From contig JANAVB010010791.1 of NCBI GenBank assembly GCA_029216955.1, forward strand, positions 7,534,538 to 7,598,537: a stretch of DNA of 64,000 bases. The letters are read 5' to 3'. Position numbers and translations under genes: made by a program. The notes under the pieces are model-generated. The model worked only from the letters and a program-made list of their open reading frames with translations. It did not search any database and had not been told where the DNA came from. Numbering within the stretch: position 1 is the first letter of the stretch; the number at the start of each line of letters is the position of its first letter. Below are positions 55,587 to 64,000 of this stretch, piece after piece. The stretch is from Iris pallida. Taxonomy: Eukaryota > Streptophyta > Magnoliopsida > Asparagales > Iridaceae.

Positions 55587-55976
55587 ATGAAGAGACGGTT
55601 AGGGAAACGTGTATATATAACTACTTGTATCCCCATTCATATGGTAGGTTACACATTAAACATAGCTCCAAAAAAATCTCTAGGTTGGGAACCTTGGCCA
55701 GAGAGTTATGCGGTGGCTGAAGCACGGAAGAGGCAGCCGAAAACGGACTGGCTCGCCGAGGCAGCTTACTTCCTCTCCTCATTTGGGTTGTCCCTTGAGG
55801 TCATTGCTCGACCTCTAGATCCGGTGCCCAACTTCGACATATCATCGATCACTCCGGAGGAACGACAGACTCTGGAGAAGAGGGAAGCCCTAACCTGCCT
55901 CCTCCATCGTGCGGGTTTGTGCACCCTGGAGGACTTTACTGAGGTCCTTCACGAGGCCAGTGAGGGGTCTACCTAG
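55587..55976 (+). CDS. Small unknown ORF (129 codons)
   Basis: ATG 55587, stop near 55974. The first part is Arg/Lys-rich. The second part (from LGWEPWPESY) is of ordinary globular composition, GC-richer than its flanks and free of stops, with helices ending in EREALTCLLHRAGLCTLEDF. I do not recognise it. A T-rich tail and AATAAAAT at 56079 follow, so it could be the last exon of a gene or a captured fragment. An acceptor-like site may lie near 55660. It adjoins the tandem array and has no clear promoter. Confidence 0.4.
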   Translation: MKRRLGKRVYITTCIPIHMVGYTLNIAPKKSLGWEPWPESYAVAEARKRQPKTDWLAEAAYFLSSFGLSLEVIARPLDPVPNFDISSITPEERQTLEKREALTCLLHRAGLCTLEDFTEVLHEASEGST

Positions 55977-55979
55977 ACC

Positions 55980-57015
55980 TCTTCTTTTTCTTTTCTTTTT
56001 TTAATTTTTGTTCAGTTTACTTCTTCTTCCTCTTGTCTCCCTCGTCGGGGAATGTTCCGGCAAAGAAGCTTGGATTTCAATAAAATATATTATTTTGTTA
56101 AGTAAATTTGATTTCTGCTGCCGGCCCATCAAGTCTTGTTACGTCATATAATTGATTACGCTGCCAGCAAAAAGTTCTTGTCGTCAAATCCATCATTCAA
56201 CAATAATTATTTTATTTATTTTTGAAGTAACAATTTTAATTACAAAAACTAGTATAAAAATATTGTTTGTTTGATTGCAATGTGGAAAATATACGAAAAA
56301 TAAATTAATTACATGAAATTATTTTCCTGGGAAAATGATTCCATAGAATTTAAAAAAAAAATCCTTGGAATACGTAATTTGGGTGTTTTATTGTCATTAT
56401 TTTCCATGAAAATAGTTATTTTTCATGAAAAATTATATTTTTCTATGGGTTGGACAAGTTTCATTTTCCACCATTTTTGAAGAAAATATGGAAAATGATA
56501 GCTTTTTGGAAAATAATTCCATGGAAAATATAAGCTACCAAACACTACAATTGGTGGAAAATTTGTGATGAAAATATTTTCCATGAAAAAAAAGCCAATC
56601 AAACATAGCCTTACTAAAAATGACAAAAAAAATATTTTCCATGGAAATAAAATATTTTCCATGCATGTCTATTCCAATACAAGAAGTAATATACTCTATT
56701 AGGGGTAGTTAGGTACTTACAATATCTGGGTATTTCAATCTTAGTTTTGTAAATAGTTCTTTTTAAGTATATGCAAAGAAAATAAAAGACGATTTTGAGT
56801 GTCTTATACTTTTTTCATGTACATACAAATTAGTTTTTCAAATTTGGGTCTTAGAATCCGAAGTGTCGTGCTTTTAAAAATTTGAGACTCAACACTACTC
56901 ATAGGTTCCCACTTTCCAATGTCATATAGTACTTGAAACTAGTTCCACTGTAGATGTTATTTACAGCAACCGATTGTTAAGGTTTTCAAAGTACTATACC
57001 TTTCCCTCTTTTTTT
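55980..57015. repeat. AT-rich region with TTTTCCATGGAAAA palindromes
   Basis: At 56318-56660 the short self-complementary motifs TTTTCCATGGAAAA, TTTCATGAAAA and variants recur many times, with ACCAAACACTACAATTGG and CAATCAAACATAGCC near the right side, as in some hAT-type MITEs. Ends are not defined. The rest shows nothing I recognise. Confidence 0.45.
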
Positions 57016-57019
57016 TCTA

Positions 57020-58400
57020 AACCCTCTCCAAATCCTCCCCAAACGACTGCTTAAAATTATCAAACTGTCGCTGAAGAAACAACGACCGTCTCCGAAGGGA
57101 AAGAATCCACAAAGGGTTGCGATACACGCCACAAGGGCAGAACTTGCAAGGGCGACAAAAGCCTAGATTAAGGCCACTAGGGCAGAGGCCGAAAGGGCAG
57201 AGGCGAAAGCAGTCAAGCCACCTGCAAAAAAGGCTAAAAAAACTCATTGCTCAACAAAGGCCGAAAAATCTATCTTTGATACAGAGTCGTCGGAAGACTC
57301 AACTTATGAAGATCGAAGGCGTACTAAAGCGAAGGCAAAGGTGGCAACGTATAAGGTCATCAGCGTACTCTGAGGATTCCAAATCCTTAACAGAAGAGGA
57401 AGATGAAAAGGAAGAGCTATCATCAAATAAGTCCCAAGATGGAGAGGAGGTAAAAAAAATTTATAGACTCTAAATCTAATATGACATACAATAAACATTT
57501 CAAAAAAAGGTTGTTATGCCAGAAAGATCAATTAAGATGGCTGATGTCAAAGACGAAGCTTTCCTGGATATATTAAAATTCTGTCAGTTGGAGAAACTGA
57601 ACAAATCCTGTCTTGGAAAAATATTCCAAATAATAGTAAGAGAATTTTACTCAAATCTTCGGGCTAAAATTAAAGAAAAAGAAGAGGATCAACAACTGGT
57701 ATTTCTGAGAGAAAAACTGATTAGGGTAATGCTGCTGTCATCAATAAATTTTATGGATTTGATTCAGTTCCTGAGTTTGATATGAAAGATATCGATAATG
57801 TTTCCATGAGAGATGTAATTCATGAGATTACAGGTGTATCGGTGGGTGCCAAGGCCTCTCAAAATGTATACAAAGATCAATTAAAAACTTTGTATAAATT
57901 GTTGTATGCCTATGTATCTCAAACACTCAACCCTACTGGACATGAGCTTTTTATCTATCCCGAGAGATTAAATTTTTTTTATTATATAGGAAAGAAAAAA
58001 GGATGGATATAGGTTCTTACATGTTTAGTAGAATGATACATCTTGTGAAAAAACCAACTGCAAGGACAGTCCTCCCTTTCGGGAGATTTGTATACCCAAT
58101 GGCTAGTAAACATTTTGTCCCAAGCTTAGTAGAGGATGTTTATATTAAAAACAAAGGGCTCATGAAAAAATTAACCTTCACTAGAATATTTGGAAAAGGG
58201 GCAGCAGCAGCAAGCAAACCATCAACATCTGGAAAACCATCAACGTATGAAATTCCAAACACTAAGGACAGGGTTGATGATCTATACAGTTGCTGCAAAC
58301 TTTGAGAATGTCTTCAAAGAGATGAAGACTATATCCGACAATCAGAAATTAATTCTGGATAAGATTAACCAGATAGAGGTTAAATTTCCTGACGAATAAT
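57020..58400 (+). pseudogene. Broken 'putative plant transposon protein' (Transposase_32-like) gene
   Basis: The 5' part (57060-57444) codes a Lys/Arg/Ala-rich, repetitive ATRAEAERAEAKA-like region and an acidic segment, then a donor near 57445 and acceptor near 57512. The next exon reads KIFQIIVREFYSNLRAKIK, then, after frameshifts near 57720 and 58000, a region with GHELFIYPERLNFFYYIGKKKGW and RTVLPFGRFVYPM. These match the conserved order of this plant transposon-associated family (VKEFYANL, YLLYCI, LPFG). A Ser/Lys-rich tail follows to about 58399. Such proteins occur beside MULE or retroelement genes; their function is not known. Frameshifts make it a pseudogene. Confidence 0.6.
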
Positions 58401-58934
58401 AAGATTTTCCTTCCCTCGTGAAGAAGGTAAATGGGGCTAGCCCCAACTGGTGCTAATTTGCATTTTTTTTCCTCTTATTCTACTACTCTTGATGATTTCG
58501 TAATATAATATACACATTTATACTCTAATATGTGAAGGACACATATATACACATTTATACTCTGTTACTAACTGATCTAGCTATCCAAGTCATATTATTT
58601 TCTTATCTAACATCTAGGTTTGCTTGCTAACTGTATATACTAATAGGACGATATCAGTATCATCACTAAAAAAGGAATCATGAAATCATTTGTATTTGAA
58701 TTAAGGCTCCAATCCAGTTATTACTGTATTGTATATACTTGTGAGCTTTAACTCAGCTAAACCGAATCTTTATCTCTGATGCTTAAGGATATATCAAAAC
58801 TTCTTAGCCCCTATATTCTACATTAAATACTCTAGGACAGACAGTGGAAGCCTGATTAAATGATATTCAGATTTTTTTGAACATATTTTAATATTAAATG
58901 AACATATTTTGGTAAATGATATTAAAAATACTGT
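58401..58934. other. AT-rich gap, nothing recognised
   Basis: Downstream flank of the transposon-protein pseudogene. No repeats or frames of note. Confidence 0.4.
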
Positions 58935-59095
58935 AAATATTTGATGAAAAATGAATGAGATACTTGAACAGTCCCCGTCCAAAATATACCATACTTTGTT
59001 AAAAGCATGAAGAGTGGCCATTCTCCGTGTTAAAAGCACGGAGAATGGCCATCCCCATTCTAAATGTATCATACTTTGTTAACGTAAAAATTAGA
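58935..59095. repeat. Partial unit of the 266-bp array with palindrome
   Basis: GATGAAAAATGAATGAGATACTTGAAC-like start, two palindrome units with TTAAAAGCAC spacers, then TAAATGTATCATACTTTGTTAA. The tRNA-like part is missing. Confidence 0.75.
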
Positions 59096-59419
59096 ATATA
59101 CTTTGGTACATGATATTAAAAATACTGTAAATATTAAAAATATGGTTAATATGACAAAATGTCACAATACAAAAAAAATTGTTCTCTTCGAAAATATTAC
59201 CATTAGAAAAGCAAAAAAATATTATCGTTAAAAAACAAAAGCAGATTTCTTTTTTTTTAATATGTGAGCAGATGATCCGCCCGACCTCAGAAACAGGTTT
59301 CCTCCGTTCACCACCACCACCCTGGCCTGTAGCTTTATAACCAAAATATTAAATTGTTAGATGAAAAATAAAATTTTTAACAATGGCATGGACAGTAAAA
59401 TTTACTAAGCCGGGAGCCT

Positions 59420-59572
59420 GCAGGAGCGATGTCGCTGGTACTCCTTGTTGTCCGAGGAGGACTCGACGACGTCCGACACGAACCAGACCGATTCTTCTCG
59501 GTGCCGCTGGTACTCCTCGTTGTTCGAGGAAGGCTCGACGATGTCCGACACGAATCGGACCGATTCTTCTTT
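59420..59572 (+). repeat. Two-copy direct repeat of about 78 bp
   Basis: GCTGGTACTCCTTGTTGT...GACGACGTCCGACACGAAC at about 59433 recurs at about 59511 with a few changes, followed by a CACCAC run. The flanks TGTAGCTTTATAAC and TGTAGTTTTATAAC also repeat at 59330 and 59620. No function seen. Confidence 0.7.
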
Positions 59573-59937
59573 CCTTCTTCATCTTCATTTCTCCTTCCAC
59601 CACCACCACCACCACGACCTGTAGTTTTATAACAAAAAACAAATTATAAAATTTATATGTAGATGCACAATTAGTTTTACGGAATTTATACGTAGATACA
59701 CAAAATATTAAATTTGATGGACAAAAGAGAGATTAAATATGAGTTAATTTATGGTGTTCACTGAAAAAATTAAAGTGGAGAATGACCTACTATAGCAAGT
59801 TACCAAGAGGTCAAGAGTCAAAATCCGCATTAAATGATGTTTCTACTCTATTATTCAATCTGAACCATTGGATCAACATCCAATGGTTCAGATTTTGGAT
59901 GTATCGATACATCCTTTTCCATAGAATGTATTGTAGA

Positions 59938-59942
<5 letters not shown>

Positions 59943-60019
<77 letters not shown>
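59943..60019. repeat. (AT)n microsatellite
   Basis: About 75 bp of pure AT repeat, directly at the 5' end of the LINE. Confidence 0.95.
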
Positions 60020-60021
<2 letters not shown>

Positions 60022-60028
60022 TCTCTGA

Positions 60029-61853
60029 ATGGTGCCGACCCACGCGATTAGGGCACAGCCGCAGGCGACCTTGCCACCCCCTCCCCGGCCGTCGGATCCA
60101 CGCGCGGAGGACAGTTGGGGACGGGCGGCCCTTCATGGCAGGCGGTGGTGGCGGCCCCCTGGGCGGGGGGGGCCTGGAGGCGGACAGCAGATTCAGCAGG
60201 AGGGGCCGATGACGGCCAGGGGGGGCGGCCGACCCCTCCCAAGCGGTGGCGGCGGACAGGGCGACGGCGGCCCAGGGACAAACGTCTTCGGCGATGGCGG
60301 GTTCCGGGTCGAATTCGCCTATTTTTGAATTCGGATCGGGATCTGGGTCTAGGGATGGCCGGATTGATGATGATGGTTGGACGACGGTGGTGAGACGACG
60401 TCCGGAAGGGATAAGAGGGGCTCAAACTCAGGGTATGAGTCGGACGGGCCGTGGAAGGAGCGGGGGTAGGTCTACCATCGGCCTAGGTACCATACGACGA
60501 CAGGGAAGAGGTCCGGGATACACTGCGGCTGGATGGCGGCCAAAGGCGACTGCGGCGGAGAAAGGAAAGAGTATTGCTGGAGATGTTGGGAGTCAGAGGC
60601 CTCCGTCTGCTACTCCCCAGAAGGGCACAGACGGGCCTTGTCCCAAATCCTGGAAGGATGTGTGTATGTCGGGTAGGAACAAGTGTCCAGTGTCGATGGA
60701 GTATGTACCACCGATGCAGGTTGGAGGAGGACTTCGTGCATACTTTCCGACGGAAGAGATAGCGAAGGTCACGGACTTCTGAAAGAACACGCTGGTGATG
60801 TATGTGTTGGGGCATAAACCGTTCTATAGGCAGATTCGGGGTTATGCAGAGAGGGTGTGGCGGCCCAAGGGGAGTATGGAGTTCTTCTCTCGTGAGAATG
60901 GGTTTTACTATGTGAAATTTGGTTTGGAGAAAGATGTGTCCAGGATTATTCAAGGGGGGCCCTGGTCCTTTGACGAGCGACTTATTATTCCGAAGGAGTG
61001 GACTCCGGAGCTGAGATGTGAGAAGGAAGTGTTGAAAGCGATTCCCGTCTGGATTCGCTTCCCTGAGTTTCCGGTAAAATACTGGAGCATCCCTTTGCTT
61101 ATGCGATTAGCTAGCTTGGTCGGTAAGCCGATCAAGGCGGATGAGGCTACGGCTTTCCGTACCAGACTGATATACGCTAGAGTATTTGTGGAGATAAAGG
61201 CCGGGACGGAGCTTCCGAGTATTCTCGAGTATCAGGTGACATCCGGGGAGGTGTTGACTCAGGCTGTGGAGTATGATTGGGTTCTTCCAATGTGTTCCTT
61301 CTGTGTGTTTTGGCTACTCTTCTAGAGCTTGTCGGACTAGAGGGATAGAGACAGTTAGGGCCTCGGTAGCGCAGATGGAGGTGGTGGAGCCAGAGGTGGC
61401 ACCCTGTCCCAACGTAGGATTGGCGGAGACAGTCAGGCCGATGGAGGATGTCTCCCTGATGGAGGAGGCCAGGAGGTCCATGACTGACACCCCACAGAGA
61501 CATGAGGGTTCCCAGGGTGTGATAGTCCCGTTCTGGCCCCAGAGGAGTATGGTGACCAGGGGTATGAGTTCCCTGGATAGCAGACAGGATGGGATGGAGA
61601 CATCCATGGTAGAAAAGGTCTATAACAGGAAAAGGCATGCCCCGTCCCCACGAAAAGAGGAGCACCAGACTGGGGAGCTTGATGATCAGATAGTGGCCAA
61701 CCCTGATTGGACCTTGACTCTCTTCAGGATTCAGGCTCATTTTGCACATTCCTCGGGGACGGGGATGGAGGAGGATATAGATCGGACGGACGAGACACTT
61801 CCCTCGGGTGTCAGTCCAGATGGAGTCCAGGGGGCCCTCACATTAAGTAATTA
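60029..61853 (+). pseudogene. LINE ORF1: DUF4283 RNA-binding protein with zinc knuckle
   Basis: A GC-rich Gly/Pro/Arg-rich start (60029-60300, frame changes), then SWKDVC, a PTEEIAK segment and the DUF4283 core (MYVLGHKPFYRQIRGY, FYYVKFGLEKDV, GPWSFDERLI, IPVWIRFPEFPVKYWS, LASLVGKPI, RLIYARVFVEI), then a CxxC zinc knuckle. A TGA at 60780-60782 stands where the family has Trp; the frame continues behind it. One extra T near 61311 shifts the knuckle, whose His position reads Tyr. The frame to 61854 is a variable tail. ORF1 proteins bind LINE RNA. Confidence 0.8.
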
Positions 61854-62726
61854 ATGTCGGTCCTTGCCTGGAACATTCAGGATAGGTGTTCCATTGGAAG
61901 ATGGAGGAAGATTAGTGGAGTTCTGAAGAGGGAGAAGGGTGACATTACTATTCTTCTCGAGACAAAAATTAGAGGGAAGACTATGTTATCTCGCAGGATG
62001 CCTGCAAACTGGGCTCATATCCACAACCTGGATCTTTGTGATATGGCTAGGATCTGGGTTCACTGGAACAGAGATAGTTAGAAGGGGGATCAGGTTCTGA
62101 TGACAGAGCAACTTATTGGCATCTCCTTTGTCAACAAGGGAGGATTCTACTTCATTCTTGGCGCAGTTTATGGGCATAACGATAGGCGGCTTAGGGAGTC
62201 CTTGTGGGCGGACATCGTGCGAGTAGGTCGTATGACGGAGCATCTGCATTTTCCCCTACTACTTATGGGAGACTTCAATGCCATGCTGCATCGTCAAGAG
62301 AAGGTAGAAGGTCGTCCAGTGCCGGATTCGATCTTATACGACTTCCAGAGGTGTTTTCTCCTGTCTGGGCTGAGGGGTCTGGAGAGAGCTGGACACATCT
62401 GGACCTGGCACAATAAGGCGGTCGACAACAGGATTGCCTGTCAGCTGGATCGGGCTTTGGAAAACAGCAAATGGTTTCGCTACTTCCCGAATTCTATGAC
62501 GGAAGGGCTAGCGGCAGGTACCAACGTTCACTCCCCTATCCGAGTGGGTCTCTCTGAGAGGCCCTCTTGGAAGGCTCGACCATTCAGGTATAACAATGGC
62601 TGGTATCTTTCTGCGGGATATAAGAAGGCTATTTTGGGAGGTTGCGGTATACTCGGGAGGGCATGGCTCAGTTTCGTATGGCTTACAAACTCAAACAGGT
62701 CAAGTGAGCTATTCAGGATTGGGTGA
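61854..62726 (+). pseudogene. LINE ORF2, APE-type endonuclease part
   Basis: The ATG overlaps the end of ORF1. Motifs: LAWNIQD (Asn), LLETKI (Glu), VYGHND, LLMGDFNAM (Asp, Asn), HIWTWHN. The last motif, normally Ser-Asp-His, reads NVH, so a catalytic Asp is missing. One in-frame TAG (62079-62081) and a frameshift near 62640 break it. It would nick target DNA for target-primed reverse transcription. Confidence 0.8.
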
Positions 62727-64000
62727 AGAAGATGTCGTAGTCTTCTCTGGAGGACAAGGAGGCTGAGCTACGTGAGGTTCAGGAAGCTTTGCAGGCTGAC
62801 ATCCTGAGCGGCGAGTTGGCGGCTAGGGAGCGGGACCTGATTGCGGAGGTCAACATCATGAGGCTTCAGCAGGAGATTAGTGCGGCCCAGAGGGCCAAGT
62901 GTTCATGGCTCAAGGATGGGGATCGGTGCACCAAGTTCTTCTATGATGTGATCCGTGCCAGACAGCACCGGAACAGCATTTCCAGGCTGCTTAATGGCGA
63001 GGGCAGGCTTGTTGGCGACCCGGTGGAGATTCAGGAGGAGGCAGTCAGGTTCTATACTGACTTATATCAGCAAACTGAGTATCCCACCACGTTCCCCGGT
63101 CTTGTCAAGAAGAGGCTGGTGACGCACCATGGGAATAGTTTGTTGTTGGCCCCTGTGAGATTGGAGGTGGTAGATGATATTATGATGAAAGCTGATCCTA
63201 ATAAGGCTCCGGGGCTAGACAGCTTCTTTTGTGGGTTCTTTAGGCGTCATTGGGGTGTGCTTAAGATCCGAGTACTGGAGGCGGTACAGGAGTTTTTCCT
63301 AGAAGGGAAGTTGTTGAAGAAGCTGAATCACACTTTCTTGACCTTAGTCCCGAAGAAGGAGGGTGCTACCTCCCTCACCGACTTCCGACCTATTACATAC
63401 TATAATTATCTTTACAAGATAATTACTCACCTCATGTTGGCGTATGGAGGGGATTATACAGGGCTTGGTGTCTCATAATCAAGCGGCTTTCATCATGGGG
63501 CGCTCGATTGCTGATCATAGTCTTTTTGCACATGAGATGGTGAGGGACTTTAACAAGCCGGAGGGGATGAAGGCTTGTATGAGGCTGGATTTGCGCAAAG
63601 CCTATGACACAGTCAACAGGAACTTCCTCTGCCACCTTATGCTTGCTATGGGATTTGATGAGAGATGGGTGGCGAGAGTGAGGGAGTGCATATGCTCCCC
63701 CACATTTTCGGTCCTCATTCAGGATACTCCATATGGATGCTTCTCGAGCAACAAGGGACTACGGCAGGGGGATCCTCTCTCTCCGTACCTGTTCACTCTG
63801 GTGATGGAGTACTTCACTTGTATGATGGACCTGGCGACGCATAGTAGAAAGATTGTTCCTCTTTATAGGCAGGTCAAGCCCGTGGTGTCTCACTTGATAT
63901 ATGCTGACGACCTCTTAGTATTCCTGCTTCCATCTATGAGGGGGTCGAGGGCGCTTTCAGATATTATGGAGGAGTTTGGGCGGTTGTCCGGCTTACAGTT
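62640..64000 (+). pseudogene. LINE ORF2, reverse transcriptase part
   Basis: A linker with stops (near 62706 and 62738), then an open frame 62789-63478 with CSWLKDGDRCTKFFY, NKAPGLDSF and a VPKKEGATSLTDFRPI block. After a frameshift near 63425 an open frame runs to the window edge with NQAAFIMGRSI, RLDLRKAYDTV, LRQGDPLSPYLF and the catalytic YADD (about 63900). These are the RT blocks in order. The frame is still open at 64000. Confidence 0.85.

Larger units (their letters stand above)
60020..64000 (+). mobile_element. L1-type LINE, 5' part, running off the window
   Basis: ORF1 with DUF4283 and zinc knuckle, ORF2 with APE endonuclease and reverse transcriptase, in that order and all on the + strand. 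The 5' end is at or near 60020, next to the AT microsatellite. Stops and frameshifts show it is inactive. The end, with the rest of RT and any poly(A), lies outside the window. Confidence 0.88.

Noticed and set aside
59888..60136. ORFs with long Tyr-Ile runs
   Set aside because: Translation of the AT microsatellite at 59943-60019.

Overview
The window is plant nuclear DNA, most likely from a flowering plant. It has spliced genes with GT-AG introns, FAR1-type and plant-mobile-domain proteins, F-box/LRR genes of the FBW2/SKIP1 type, Ty3/Gypsy elements of the Tat and Tekay/Del types, an L1-type LINE and long AT-rich intergenic stretches. I cannot name the species. Nothing points to a bacterium or virus. 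Almost everything is mobile or decayed; no ordinary intact host gene is visible.

Layout. (1) 0.8-5.5 kb, + strand: a decayed multi-exon gene with a DUF1985/plant-mobile-domain-like part, a four-fold coiled-coil repeat and a Ulp1-type (C48) cysteine protease part. Its introns and 3' flank are packed with a palindromic minisatellite (core GGAGAATGGCCATTCTCC). (2) A convergent FAR1-type MULE transposase gene on the - strand, at 7.3-8.1 kb and again at 45.7-47.5 kb. It is one gene, split by a 37.6-kb retrotransposon nest. (3) The nest, 8108-45724. The outer element is a Tat-lineage Ty3/Gypsy element on the - strand with GTGAC target duplications. A Tekay/Del-like element with about 3.5-kb LTRs and no coding capacity (8781-18207, TSD GGTCG) sits in its 3' LTR. 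A nearly complete 15.7-kb Tat element (22707-38426, TSD ATAAT) sits in its internal region. (4) 47.5-51.3 kb: duplicated palindromic MITE-like units and a tandem array of about 460 bp x 6. (5) 51.4-54.1 kb: two tandem F-box/LRR pseudogenes. (6) 54.5-59.1 kb: a tandem array that combines a tRNA-derived sequence with the same palindromic motif, a small unknown ORF, and a broken 'putative plant transposon protein' gene. (7) 60.0-64.0 kb: a LINE with a full 5' part, running off the window.

How it fits together. Both Tat elements have the layout LTR-PBS(tRNA-Arg type)-gag-PR-RT-RH-second RH-INT-spacer-antisense ORF-PPT-LTR, or remains of it. The antisense ORF lies on the opposite strand between integrase and the 3' LTR, has its own TATA box and a conserved phase-1 first intron, and encodes a plant-mobile-domain-like plus coiled-coil protein. 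The inner copy has gag to integrase in one frame interrupted by a single stop, but its protease is truncated and its gag start codon, which lies inside the LTR, is lost. The outer copy has lost RT and both RNase H domains and carries an integrase block misplaced inside its antisense gene.

The two ideas most worth following are these. First, the palindromic arrays around the Ulp1/DUF1985-like gene resemble the clustered non-coding motif arrays that VANDAL-type MULEs use for sequence-specific anti-silencing. Second, each Tat family has its own short CGCAT-containing motif multiplied in the LTR, the leader and the intron of the antisense gene.
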